DNA from: Armigeres subalbatus | Taxonomy: Eukaryota > Arthropoda > Insecta > Diptera > Culicidae | Assembly (NCBI RefSeq): GCF_024139115.2 | Contig: NC_085140.1 | Coordinates: forward strand, 233,680,371-233,744,370 | DNA: 64,000 bases | Direction of reading: 5' to 3' | In this document: positions 35,580 to 46,504 of the stretch, piece after piece | Layout: every line of letters starts with the position of its first letter | How positions within the stretch are numbered: position 1 is the first letter of the stretch | Made by a program: the position numbers and the translations under genes | Notes under the pieces: model-generated | Databases searched by the model: none | Told to the model about the DNA's origin: nothing | The model's input: only the letters and a program-made list of their open reading frames with translations

Positions 35580-35883
35580 GGCTTGCTCGGCCTCGCCCGA
35601 GTGTTTGGTGTGCGCAGGTTTAGAGGAAACGGCGGAACACGTGTTGTTCGTGTGCTCACGTTTTCGCGCAATGCGTGACCACATGCTTGCCACATGTGGT
35701 CTGGACACTACCCCGGACAACCTAGTTCGGAGGATGTGTAAAGATGAAGTTGGCTGGAACGCCGTTTTATCGGCTATCGCCCAAATAGTCTCGGAGCTAC
35801 ACAGAAGGTGGCGCGTGGACTCAAGGATGGCTAGTTCAGGCGCAAATAAGAGGTGGTCCAAGGGATCGGAGTCGGCTTCATGA
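35580..35883 (+). pseudogene. R1-clade LINE ORF2, C-terminal remnant only
   Basis: From ACSASPECLVC it reads CLVCAGLEETAEHVLFVC, the C-x2-C-x9-H-x4-C cluster typical of the end of ORF2 in R1-type LINEs. FRAMRDHMLATCGLDTTPDN and an SELHRRWRVDSR end follow. The first few ORF2 residues (VTQL) precede the junction, so the deletion begins just inside ORF2. Confidence 0.8.
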
Positions 35884-36857
35884 GTCATACCGGTGGTCAT
35901 GCTCTGTGGTCGAACTCGATCCTTTTATTGAACAAGTGGCCGTGCGAAGAACAACATGGTATCGTCGCTTTCGCGGCGTCGGTCAACCGGGCGGGTTCCG
36001 AGCCCGAGGACGGAAAGGGGTCCTCGTCAAGGCTGGGGCAGGCGTAGGCACCGCGTCGGCAAGTCCCTCTGTGTGCTGGCGAATAGGCCCTATCGCAGAA
36101 TGGTCAATTTGGGGTGCACGCGGCATCATCATTCTTGATACCAGTCGTGTAGAGGGAAGCAGGCGCGAAGTCGACCCTTCCCACCTTCCGAGGACAAAGG
36201 GCGTGGTAAGGCCACCTGGAAAGCCAGCAACGCGCTGGCACGATACCATGGTGTTCTTCTAAAAAAGCGAGTTACGATGTTCGGTGCTGCAAGGACACGC
36301 AGCTAACCTCGAGGGTGCGTTGTGCACTAGCCCCCCTTTGAAGCATTACTTTCTGGTTGTACCGAAGGGACTATGGGCTTGGCGGCAATGGAAAGGGTTT
36401 AGCGGGTCGGAGATGTAGTCCTGCCTCCCTCGGTGATCCCTAACCCCGCAATTCCTGGTCAACAGGATGTCTGTTAAGCAGATTCCCCCTCCATTGCTTA
36501 GGAAGAAAAAAAAAAAGACAGACATTTGTTCAGCTCGACGAGCTGAGTCGATTAGTATATAATATCATGGGTTTCCGAGACTTCTATAAAAAGTTCGATT
36601 TTGGAGTGAAATGATAGCCTTTCGGTACAACTTTGTTGTACGAGAAAGGCAAAAAGAAGTGAATAACATGTTGCATATGTCAGAACATGGGCCCATAAGT
36701 TATACGATAAACTTGTGTGTGGAAGATCGTTTTACAAGGTGATGATGATGATAAACCATGAGTGAAGTACGGTTATAAGATGCTTCTACGGTACCAGTTC
36801 AACATGATCAGTGCTGGTAAAGTATTGACGATGTTGATAAGCGAGTTTGATACGAGC

Positions 36858-37258
36858 GTTGATACTGCCTTTCTCGCATTTAGTCAAGACACCAACCTTA
36901 TATGGTGCCAATATGGTTTAATGTACCATTTTCTTCATAACTTTTAAACGCAATGGTAGATCATTAATTCAATAGTGATCAACTGGGCGTTTCCCTCTGT
37001 CGAATGAAACATGTTGCGAGAAAATCGGTTAAGTATTACTTTATGAAAAGTTGTTTCTTAGCTTTTGTGCACATACACACACATACATACACACGGACAG
37101 ACAGACATTTGCTCAGCTCGTCGAGTTGAGTCGATTGGTATATAACACTATGGGTCTCCGAGGCTTCTATAAAAAGTTCGTTTTTGGAGTGATGATAGAC
37201 TTTCGGTACAACTTTGTTACAACTTCGGTACAACTTTGTTGTACGAGAAAGGCAAAAA
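36858..37258 (+). repeat. GCCTTTCTCG-family repeat, uninterrupted copy
   Basis: It runs from CTGCCTTTCTCGCATTTAGT through AACATGTTGCGAGAAAATCG, the ACACACATACATACACAC microsatellite, GAGTCGATTGGTATATAACA and CTCCGAGGCTTCTATAAAAA to GTTGTACGAGAAAGGC. Near the end the block CTTCGGTACAACTTTGTT is duplicated. It serves as reference for the split copies. Confidence 0.8.
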
Positions 37259-39082
37259 CAATGATTTTGTAAGCAATTTGTAAGTATGTAATTCAAATCC
37301 ATTTGCAGCGATCGATACAATAACAATTGATGTGTACGTTCAGGAATTCTTGTACTGGACATCATCCGAAAGTATCATAACGCAGTACTATTTTGGCCGG
37401 TTTTGATATCAGTGTATAACGCGATGGACATGGTAATCTGGATCAAAGCAAAAAGAGTCGAATCCGTACTCAAGGAGATGGATTATCTAAATCATTCCCA
37501 GGGAATCCCTATTATAACTTGTTGTGCTTTGACAAAGGCACATTTGTGCAAGCATATTAAGGAAACGAACTTCATCATAACTTTGAAATAAAGATTAAAA
37601 ATGTAGCCAAAACTATTGCCAAACGGTCGGTGCTGAAGCTAATGGGTACCACCTGATCAAAATCCTACTCCTTGGCGTACGATCAAAAGAATCTCGGAAA
37701 AGTGATACTGAACTGCAATAAAGCATAGTAAAGGACATTAAATCAAAACAATAATTAATAATTTCCAAAAAAAAAAACAAAGTCATAATGTTATGTTTAA
37801 ATTGTGCTTAAATTTTCTGGGAAACCCTAAATATACATCTCATCGTGAAACAAACAAATACAGAACAAACTTCATCGTAACTTTTTGCTAACATGTATGC
37901 TCCTGTTTGAAAAATCACAAGAATGAGAAACAAATTAAATTTATTTTTATTGCCATTTGCTATCTAACTCTCACTGAAAAAATTTTTGGAATCCCTTTCA
38001 ATTTTAAGATTCTTTTTTGTGCATGCTTCTATACGTTCCTTAATCAATATCAATTGTTCGTATGAAACAAATCTGAATAAAAGGTAAATTTCCATATCAT
38101 ATCATTTCTTATAATTATTTTCTCAAAATTAAAGTGAATTTGTTTCAAATACCATACATTTTATTTCATAATTCATCAAGTTTATCATTGAATTAATACA
38201 TAACACGGCTACGTAACACATGTAAAGTGAAATTATAGATACTTCCGAAGGAAGGGTAAGAAAATTGTAATAGATTTTTGAGAAAAACATTTCAAGGTTT
38301 GCATGAAAAGTCTATCTATACAACTGCAGAAAAGGTGAACATGGAGCACTTTTATTCCACGTGAATGAGTTATGAGTATACATAACAAACCTTGTTTAAA
38401 ATTATTCAAAGAGCTTATAATTAAAAATACTAAATCGATTTAGCGTAGAATAAAAACAACTGTTCATAATAAAACGAAACCTTCGTTATATAAAATATAT
38501 ATAAAGGTTTACAGGGTCTGAAATAAATATATACAGGCTCTTTACATATTTTTAAGATTTCAAGCAGATCAAGTTCTTATGTAGTGTAAATTACTGCTAT
38601 CTGATACATTTGTCCAATACTGCACATTTGGTATTCATTGAGTTAAGAGATTTGTTGAGGGTCGCCTAATAAGAACCAGTGGCGCCGAAAGACCACAATT
38701 AATGTGAATAATTTAGAAAAGTTTAATTTAGAATTTGGCAAGAGCTAATCAGAACAAAATTTAAACATAATTTAGTTCAAGCCGAATTTCCTAGTACAAA
38801 CAAATTCCTGGTTTTCCCGGTTCATTGGTCATCCTAGACTTATCGAAGTGATCATATAGCCTTTACGCATCAAGTGTACAAGAATGGCAAACATTTCTCA
38901 TATTTCATTAATGTACGCACAATCAGCGCATCCTGAGAGGCATCTATCACAATCTAATACAAAACTGATCAGATTCGAGGGCGAGGGCCTAACGATAAAT
39001 TTCTTCGAATGCAGCACAATTGGCACTTCGTGGCCATAAGTTAGTGTCAACCGGCTTTAAATTAATATGGTAATATTACAGT
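37259..39082. other. no gene recognised; AT-rich
   Basis: A 62-codon frame at 37403 (ending HIKETNFIITLK) has neither domain nor splice context. A fragment of the GCCTTTCTCG family (ATATAGCCTTTACGCATCAA) lies at about 38845-38890. Confidence 0.5.
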
Positions 39083-39302
39083 AGCACAGGGTTAGCCTTG
39101 TGAGCAAAGGCGTAGAATTGCCAATCCGGAGATGGAAACATTTTCGACTCCCTGGGCATAGTGTATCCATTTCCATTGTACTTGTCACACAAGATACATA
39201 CTCATGTAATGGCGGGTATAGAAAAGCATTAACAAGCCGGTTAGGTTCCAGTTGGAATGTAGAGGCATATAGGAAGAAGAAGAAGCAGAAGAAGAAGATC
39301 AC
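39083..39302 (+). mobile_element. second tRNA-derived SINE type with (GAA)n tail
   Basis: GGTTAGCCTTGTGAGCAAAG, GTAGAATTGCCAATCCGGAG and a GACTCCCTGGGCATAG phrase precede a tail of AGAAGAAGAAGCAGAAGAAG. A truncated relative lies at 48937. It shares the tail type with the Feilai-like copies but not the body. Confidence 0.6.
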
Positions 39303-40193
39303 ATTAGCACCTAAGAATTACAATGGTTTGATTTTTTTCTTGGTTGCAAAGCTTTCTGACAGAGCCAATGGACATTGCATGCCAGTCTAGTGTGGTTCTT
39401 CCTTCTTAGAGCATAATGTTCATAGAAAGCAATAAAACGTATAGTATCTTATAATAGAGCCGAAATATTTTTCAATGTTCAGCTCTCGGTTTGATCTTAT
39501 TCAGAATCAGATTATTTCAAAGAATACCTCCCTGAGTAACTGATGTAGCTTTTCAAATTATTGCAAAATCATGTGAGAAAAAACACAATTCTCTCTTATA
39601 GAGTAAATCAAATTAAATCGATGTTTTTAACTAAGGGAACATAGAAGTATATTACCTCATTATAGTTATCGGTATTGCTTTTCTACTAGATTTAAATTTA
39701 TTTCCAATCAAAATTATTCTATTTTCTAAAATATCTATAAGCACATTTTGGGCAATCAAAACAACCGATTCGTAATTTAATCAATTTTACATTTTTTCTC
39801 TAGTATTTTCTTTTCCTTTTTCATTTTTCTATCCATTAAAATAAAATCTTTAATTTGTCATTGAAAAGTTTGAGCGTTATCATTCAATATTGGAGTTTTT
39901 AAAGTTTCGGAGCTTATTCCTTATTTTCCGTACAGTACATCTTTCACCATCATAACTCTTTATTATATTAGGTTACTTGTGAAAAATATTAAACTCAAGA
40001 TATTTTACTAGTTAAAATATTACAGACAAAATCAAGTATCAAAAAATTATCATTTTCCAATGCTTTGTAGAATTTTTAAATATAATTCCAAACAACTCTC
40101 GAACATGTGTTAAATTATATATTTATAACCGTACATATTTTTTTTCGAATTGCAATTGAAAGTATAGGCCAGCTTGGACATTAGAAGAATAAC
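39303..40193. other. no gene recognised; very AT-rich
   Basis: No coding, repeat or RNA feature is supported in this stretch. Confidence 0.5.
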
Positions 40194-40197
40194 TTAA

Positions 40198-40463
40198 GGT
40201 GATTATAGATTGAAGCCAGAAATCGGCCATTTTGTAAACCACGTGCTTTTCCAATATTTTTTTCAACAGCACGAGATGAAAGAACCATAACGCGTATGGG
40301 GCTGAAATAATGGTAGATCGTTTGCTTAGTTATGCTGAACAATCATAAATTGAGTTTCGGCACTGTACGAAAACTATTACGCCAGATTTGGGGTTTTGGA
40401 AATGTATGTAGATAAACAAGTGGTGAATTTGAAATTCACCACGGGCTTCATTCTATAATCACC
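40198..40463 (+). mobile_element. TTAA MITE, array copy 1
   Basis: Ends GGTGATTATAGATTGAAGCC and TCTATAATCACC, with TTAA at 40194-40197 and 40464-40467. It contains AACCACGTGCTTTTCC and AATTTGAAATTCACCAC-type subterminal blocks. Confidence 0.85.
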
Positions 40464-40467
40464 TTAA

Positions 40468-40732
40468 GGTGATTATACAATAAAGCCAGAAATCGGCCAT
40501 TTTGTCAACCACGTGCTTTTCCAATATTTTTTCAAGAGCACGAGATGAAAGAACCACAACGCGTATGGGGCTGAGATAATGGTAGATCGTTTGCTTAGTT
40601 ATGCTGAACAATCATAATTTGAGTTTTGGCACTGTATGAAAACTATTACGCCAGATTTGGGCTTTTTGAAATGTATGTAGATAAACGTGTGGTGAATTTG
40701 AAATTCACCACGGGCTTCATTCTATAATCACC
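40468..40732 (+). mobile_element. TTAA MITE, array copy 2
   Basis: Same orientation as copy 1 and about 95% alike by eye. It shares the TTAA at 40464-40467 with copy 1 and the TTAA at 40733-40736 with copy 3. Confidence 0.85.
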
Positions 40733-40736
40733 TTAA

Positions 40737-41003
40737 GGTGATTATACAATCAATCCAGTGGTGAATTTTGAACTCACCACATGTTTTTCTATTCCCATTT
40801 TCAAAAGCCCAAATCTGACGTAATAATTTTCATGCAATGCTGAAATTTAAGTCGATTCTTCAGCATAAGTAAGCAAACGATTTATAACCAATGTTTCACC
40901 CCTATGCGCGTTGCGATTCTCTCAGCTCGTGCTCTTGAAACATTTCTGTAAAAAGCACGTGGTTTCCAAGATGGCCGATTTGTGGCTTTGTTGTATAATC
41001 ACC
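40737..41003 (-). mobile_element. TTAA MITE, array copy 3, inverted
   Basis: It reads in the opposite sense: the GTGGTGAATTTTGAACTCAC block comes first and AAGATGGCCGATTTGTGG last, ending ATAATCACC. It is more diverged than copies 1 and 2. The right flank is TAAA, a decayed TTAA. Confidence 0.85.
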
Positions 41004-42960
41004 TAAAAGTTGAATACATTCATTCAAAAGAATGAATATTACAATATTCAATTTTATGCTTCCCTCATAACACAATAATCACTCGAAATTGATACAAAAT
41101 AATTCAGTTAGAATGCGACTGAGTAAACATTAAAGAGTAAATCTTTCCCATTACCTCATCTTCATTAAAAACTTTGAAGAGTTTTGAATGCGACTTGACG
41201 AAATTTTTTTTCCCGGTGCATATCTTTAATTCTCGGTTCGAAGTTTGTATAAAAATTGCTATGAAAACAGTAACTTTTTTGGAAAACCATCAAGCTCTAA
41301 CAATATATAAACACGTAAGCAACATATAAAATTTAGTAAGGGGACAGATCGTCTCTGTTGCGAAACGATTTGATACTGGCAGGAAAAGTTATTCAGAAAA
41401 TACTGATTTGTGGGAAATTCAATCCGTAAAAGAATAATCTCAATATCAATAATGAGCATTTCGGTTTTCTTTTTAACTGTGGTTACAAAAGTTAGATCGC
41501 ATCGCAACAGCAACTGACTTTTAGCTTGGGAAGTATTCTATGAAGTTAACGCAATGACTAGACTTAAAAAGCTTCTGGATCATCTCACGAAACGGTCTTC
41601 ACGTAAGTGGTGATTTTCATAGTAATTTCTGTATTTCAACTGTATTTCAACTGAGGCGTGTACATTCAAATTACAACCAAATTAAATGGCAAATACAATC
41701 GTTTAAGCATAGGGTAGTCAAAATTTGAATAATTCTAATGTAGCATATCGTGGAAAATATCGCTTGTTGATAAATTCCTACAAAAAAAGCTACAATATGT
41801 ATTCGTGCACAAAATGTCATTGACTTGTTGGTACCTATCCTAAAGGGAAGGTTCCGGTAGCTTTGACCCATATTTTGGATTTTTGACCCTTTTTCTGAAA
41901 GTGTCTATAATTTTACGTGATACGTTTAATCTTACCAAAAAGTTTAATGAATTATGAAATAAAATGTATGGCACTTAAAGAAAATTCACCTCAATATTGA
42001 AAATATAACTATCACGAAAGATATAATACTGGTAAGAGTTAGAGATCTGATTTTTTTGTGCAAAATGTCAATTAAATTGTGCTCTATAATCTAAATTTTA
42101 TCCGTAATTACCCTTGGCACATATAGTTTTTTTTAATAAGTGAGTTGTAAAAAACTAATTACTCGTTAAAGGCAACTTTTTGCGAACAAATTGGATATTC
42201 ACTAAGTACCAAGAAGTTTATGTCACATTTTCGTACACACATACAGACATACGAATGTGAATAGTTGCAACACAGTGTATTTTTTTAAGTCAAACAAGGA
42301 GCTCTGGGTAGGAACTAGCTCTCGAGCCAACTATAAAAACTTCTTTTTAATGTGAACATATAGCCATTCGATTGTTCATTGGTGTACGAGAAAGTCAATA
42401 ACGTAGAAAAACTTGTACGGTAGGAGATCGCATAGGTTTGGTTGTATTCCAAACCTGTTTGAATGTGCACGATCTTCACTACCTTCATTGTACCGTTCAT
42501 TGCGATAACTGTTTGTGCTACTAGTATTAAGATGGTATTCAACAAACTGGTGTGCATCAATTAATTAATTGATAAGAATTGTGTATGCCAGACAGTGATC
42601 TCTCCTTTCTTCCTACACCAAATTGGGACATTGCCGCCTTGCAGCTTACTCATCAGTTAGTAATTACGAGAGTTCTAAGCCCATATGTTGAACATATTCG
42701 AAGAACCCTACAGCAATTAGTTTCCAGTCATCTCAAACCCAGGACCAGGAGCAGTAATCCTATATCATGAGAGTAATAAACATATTCCATGCTCAGAGAG
42801 ATCGCAGAAAAAATAAACTGGGATTACAACCTATCCACATTCAACATGATTTGCTTAGTTGCCGCTTAGCGATGAAAGCTTCTCGTACAGTGATCGTTTC
42901 ACTGAAATGACAAGGACGGCAACTACATGGTGACATTGTCAAGAACGTTTTCTGTTCATT
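41004..42960. other. no gene recognised; repeat traces
   Basis: A diverged GCCTTTCTCG-family copy lies at about 42170-42400 (AACTATAAAAACTTCTTTTT, TGTACGAGAAAGTCAATAAC). A strongly diverged minus-strand Feilai-like piece lies at about 42623-42683 (GGGACATTGCCGCCTTGCAG). The rest is AT-rich and without support for a gene. Confidence 0.5.
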
Positions 42961-42980
42961 AAGGGGATTGATCTTATTTC

Positions 42981-42990
42981 GGGGATTTCC
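42981..42990 (+). promoter_or_regulatory. kappaB (NF-kB/Rel) consensus motif upstream of the first protease
   Basis: GGGGATTTCC fits the GGGRNNYYCC Rel-binding consensus exactly and sits 124 bp before the start codon at 43114. Rel factors control many insect immune genes, which fits a CLIP protease. Presence of the motif is seen; binding is inferred. No equally good motif was found before the other two proteases. Confidence 0.5.
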
Positions 42991-43083
42991 ATCGCAATCG
43001 GACTTTTTTATTACTCTTGCGGTTCCTTCTGCTACGGGCGTAGAAAGTTTCCACATTAGTCTCACTCGCGTTGTTCATTCACT

Positions 43084-43089
43084 TCAGTT
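43084..43089 (+). promoter_or_regulatory. possible arthropod initiator (TCAGTT)
   Basis: TCAGTT matches the arthropod TCAGT initiator. It would give a leader of about 28 nt before the ATG. No TATA box is seen about 30 bp upstream. Confidence 0.35.
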
Positions 43090-43113
43090 GGTTAAAAGAT
43101 TAGTATATCGACA

Positions 43114-44465
43114 ATGAAGTTACTTTTAATAGTAATAGTCTATTACAGTGCACTGGTATGGGCTTCAAAATTGAATATAAATGACAGTTGTACTACGCCA
43201 TGCGGGAAACCAGGTAAATGTGTGCCATCGAGATCATGCGATTACGGCATTGCCAGACTAAGGAAGCCTGACCCGACCTACGAGGATACGATCTATTTAC
43301 AAAGCAGCATTTGCGGAAGGCATCCTGACCCTCCACATATTCCACTGGTAAGTGTTTGCGTTTGTTATGGTACGCTTGAGAAGCAATAATGCATACAAGA
43401 TTTTAGACCTGTTGCCCAGCACTACTTAATCCGACAGATTGCGGTTTGATAGACATAACGAAACGGATCGTTGGTGGTGAACCCACGAAACTTGAAGAGC
43501 ATCCATGGGCTGCCTTGCTGATTTACGATACAAGTGGTAACTAAGAATTATATGGTTCTAATTTTTTTTTGCCATTAAAGTGATAACATTTGCTATTTAG
43601 GGAACGAAACAGGCGTCCCTCGATTAGTGCCAAAATGTGGGGGATCTCTTTTGAATTCCCGTTATGTGTTAACTGCCGCACATTGCATCATGGATATTCC
43701 AAAAAAGTGGAAGCTGTAAGTAACATATCAACAATATTGAAATGGAAGCACTTTTCATATATGATTCTTGATTTCAGTGAATATGTGCGATTCAGTGAAT
43801 GGGATGCTTTAAGCAAGGAAAACTGTACGACTATAGAAAGTGGAGAACAAATTTGCCGCCAGGAATATGCCATTGACAAAATAATAGTGCATCCGAAATA
43901 TAACAAAACTGTACCGAATAAAGTACATGACATCACGCTTTTAAGACTAACTGAAGATGTTGAGTTCAGCAAATACGTACGTCCGATTTGTCTACCGTTT
44001 GAAAACGCAATTAGAGAAATGCCGATAGACGATGAAGATTTCACTGTCACTGGTTGGGGACAAACAGAAACAAGTAATGACTAGAAATTGCCTATTGAAT
44101 TTGATTTCATCATAACTATTCCAACAATTACAGAAATTCGCAGCGGTATTCAACTACACGTCGATATTATCGGAAAAACGCGCGAAGTGTGCAATACAAA
44201 ATTTTCCATCGCAAACATTACCCTTGAGGAAACACAGCTATGTGTAGGTGGTGAGAAAGGAAAGGATTCATGCAAAGGTGATTCTGGAGGACCATTGATG
44301 AGGTTGGTAAACAGCGTTTGGTACCAAGTGGGCGTGGTGAGCTTTGGAAACCGGTTCTGCGGTACAGAGGGTTTCCCAGGAATCTACACAGACGTCACCA
44401 AGTACTTGAGGTGGATCGAGAAGGAAGCCAACAAAATTCACTGCCCAAATGACGATGAGAGCTAA
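43114..44465 (+). CDS. CLIP-domain serine protease A (CLIPB-type, 368 aa)
   Basis: Exons 43114-43347, 43407-43536, 43601-43715, 43778-44073 and 44134-44465 splice cleanly into 368 codons. A signal peptide (LLLIVIVYYSALVWA) is followed by a CLIP domain (Cys26, 36, 42, 67, 80, 81), a linker, activation site KR98|IVGG, and a chymotrypsin-fold domain with His149 (TAAHC), Asp211 (HDITLL) and Ser309 (GDSGGP). Asp303 before the Ser predicts trypsin-like cutting after Arg or Lys. The Cys176-Cys186 loop is typical of CLIPB. Proteases of this class are secreted zymogens in haemolymph cascades that drive prophenoloxidase or Toll activation. Two extra cysteines, Cys30 in the CLIP domain and Cys362 near the C-terminus, have no standard partner. 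It has one more intron (after IYDTS) than its two paralogues. Confidence 0.92.
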
Positions 44466-44509
44466 CTTCGTGTAGGATTTTGATGATGAGATATAAATAT
44501 ATTGTTATA

Positions 44510-44515
44510 AATAAA
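44510..44515 (+). terminator. poly(A) signal of protease A
   Basis: AATAAA occurs 45 bp after the stop codon of protease A. Confidence 0.6.
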
Positions 44516-44753
44516 TCAATAGTAAAGGCTATTAGTTTGATTGATCGACATTTGATCTCTTTCTTCATTTCCCAGCTTGCATATCACCTATACACACCTA
44601 TAACTATAAAGTTTTCAATTATGATTTCGAAGTACTATCTTTCGTGGAAGAATGGGACTACTCTAAAAAAGGAATAAATATTATAAACAATTATGACTAT
44701 CTTGTATTCCAAATGATTAACTTTTATGCATTAACACGGGAAAAATGTGTAAA

Positions 44754-44852
44754 AACTGTAGACCCGTTATGCTGGGTAGACACCTTTACGTGGTGTGTTA
44801 CGGGGTAAGATCTACCACGGTTACATTGCCAGCTACAGGCAAATCCTGACCC
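44754..44852. repeat. unclassified repeat piece shared with 57450-57520
   Basis: CTGGGTAGACACCTTTACGT and GGTAAGATCTACCACGG recur in reverse orientation inside the insertion at 56855-57522. The sequence resumes beyond the hAT-like element at 46513, so that element landed in this older repeat. Confidence 0.5.
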
Positions 44853-46504
44853 CAGTGGCGTAGCCACGGGGGTGGTTTTGGGCATAAAATCCCCCCCAGA
44901 GACAACATTTGGTGGTGGCTGGCCCAATTATTACTTCCGGTCTTTTACTATACTTAGTATAGTAATAGTCAAGCATTCGTTCTACATATTACTAATATGG
45001 GGGTAAGCGTGGAGATTTGTTATAGAATTTAAAAAGAAAACGAATGCTAAGACCAAGTGCCACTGGATGACTCCAAACGGGCCAGTATAATGTGGGGTAG
45101 TCAGGGTTTAACTAAATTAGCTAATAGTATAACTTATTTTGCCACGCACCAATTTCAGTATAATTTGTTTCTACGAATCAAATTCCTAGAAGTTAGGTTT
45201 TCAGCATTACTTAGCGCAAGAGAGGGTTTAAACTCTGCGTTAAACTGAATTTTATTCGCCGATTCGGGGCGTTATCATGAGTGATCAGCACTCATGGAAC
45301 ACATTGTTTAACGCGAATGTCAGCCGGGTTCGATCAAAAGTGTAAGATTTAGTGTAATTAGTTTAATTATTTTTATTTTTAGGCATCAAACGTTAGGAGC
45401 ATGTTTTCAACGTCGCACAGCCCAGGAGAGGGTGTAAGCTCACAACGGTATAGTGTAGGCCGTCCTCGATTGGGGTCCTGTGGGTCGCATTTAGTGGCTG
45501 TGCTCGGGGCAGTTATGTGTTGAAAGCGGTTTCGGAGCAGTTAGGATTGAGTTTTAATATAAACAGATGTAGGATTGAACAAAGTTATAACCTTTAAGGT
45601 TCATATTGTGGAGACTATTGACAGCCAAAGCGTTGAGGATAAGCTTTTAGTTAGCAACTGAATTAATTTATCCGATTTGGAATCCTAGATTGAATAGTAG
45701 GTATATATGGACAATAATAGAAACTATATACAGTTATCATTTTATTAAGTATTGATGATATGTTTTTGGTTAAGTTGAGTATCAGGTGGGCATGTGTGAT
45801 ATCCATTAATAAGACAGAATTATTAGAACTGTATTTTTGTCTTTGAAGTAAGATTAATTACTTACTAATGTTTTGCGGGCCGGCGAGTGAAAGCGGCCCA
45901 ATTCTTTTATCTACCTCTTTCCAGACGACCAGTGATGAAGAAAATCTTATTGTTCCGGTATCAGCAGTGGTATTCATATTCATAACAACCACCGTCAATA
46001 CAGGAAGTCTGTGTTCACAACGTGATTACTTCAAGGACAATCCCAACATCTTCTGTGAATTGCAGATAAGTATTGCCTTTATATTTTAATTGCACTGAGC
46101 TCGTTCTAATCTGATCGATGAATGAATTTACTTGTCACTAATCAATATCATTAGTAAATTTAAATATTCCCGTAGATTAGAAAAGCAAGTGCATATATTT
46201 CTATTTTATGGCAACATATCACAACGAAACGGACCCTTGGGAGCCTTAAGTAAGATCTCGGTCCGGTTGCATCTAAGGAGATCTTAGTGCAGTGCACACC
46301 GGACGTGTTGCCCAGTAGACGTATCGCTCAGTGGTATTTAAATACAACGCAGATAGGCTATGGTCAGAGGGTGCGTTGATATTACAAGATTACAAGATTA
46401 CAAAATCCCCCCCAGAGACAACATTTTTAGAAGAAATTTTTTTTTTTGAATAAAAAAATTGTTCAGAAAACCCCCCCCAGACCAATTTTCTGGCTACGCC
46501 ACTG
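44853..46504. mobile_element. hAT-like non-autonomous element with 8-bp duplication
   Basis: Ends CAGTGGCGTAGCCA and TGGCTACGCCACTG are perfect inverted repeats. They are flanked by CCTGACCC at 44845-44852 and 46505-46512. An 8-bp duplication and CA-GTG ends fit hAT. Its own body is only about 160 bp; the rest is the insertion at 44911-46401. Confidence 0.8.
44911..46401 (+). mobile_element. 1491-bp retroelement-like insertion, 25-bp target duplication
   Basis: It is bracketed by an identical 25-bp direct repeat (44886-44910 and 46402-46426, beginning AAAATCCCCCCCAGAG). It ends in a short tandem repeat, ACAAGATTACAAGATTAC, as some LINE 3' ends do. No long open frame exists; the best are 63 and 73 codons. 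Just inside the left end is a perfect palindrome, TTACTATAC-TTA-GTATAGTAA, near 44945. Long target duplication plus a repetitive 3' tail indicate target-primed reverse transcription. The family is unknown. Confidence 0.6.

Larger units (their letters stand above)
33762..36516 (+). mobile_element. R1-like LINE with EN/RT core deleted, 15-bp target duplication
   Basis: It is flanked by GACAGACATTTGTTC at 33747-33761 and 36517-36531, and ends in an A-rich tail. It is GC-rich, unlike its surroundings. It has ORF1 (gag-like) with zinc knuckles, then a direct jump near 35580 to the cysteine-rich C-terminus of ORF2. The endonuclease and reverse transcriptase are absent, so about 3 kb is inferred to be missing. 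The 3' untranslated part runs to 36505. Confidence 0.85.
33545..36655 (+). repeat. GCCTTTCTCG-family repeat split by an R1-like LINE
   Basis: The left half opens CTGCCTTTCTCGCATTTAGC and runs to the ACAGACAGACAGAC microsatellite. The right half resumes with GACAGACATTTGTTCAGCTC and ends TTGTACGAGAAAGGCAAAAA. An uninterrupted sister copy at 36858-37258 shows the same order. Confidence 0.85.

Noticed and set aside
35983..36262. Overlapping frames of 88-118 codons on both strands in the R1-like 3' region
   Set aside because: They arise from high GC content in the LINE's 3' untranslated part and carry no motif.
37403..37591. 62-codon plus-strand frame as a small gene
   Set aside because: No domain, no splice context and no repeat or homology clue.
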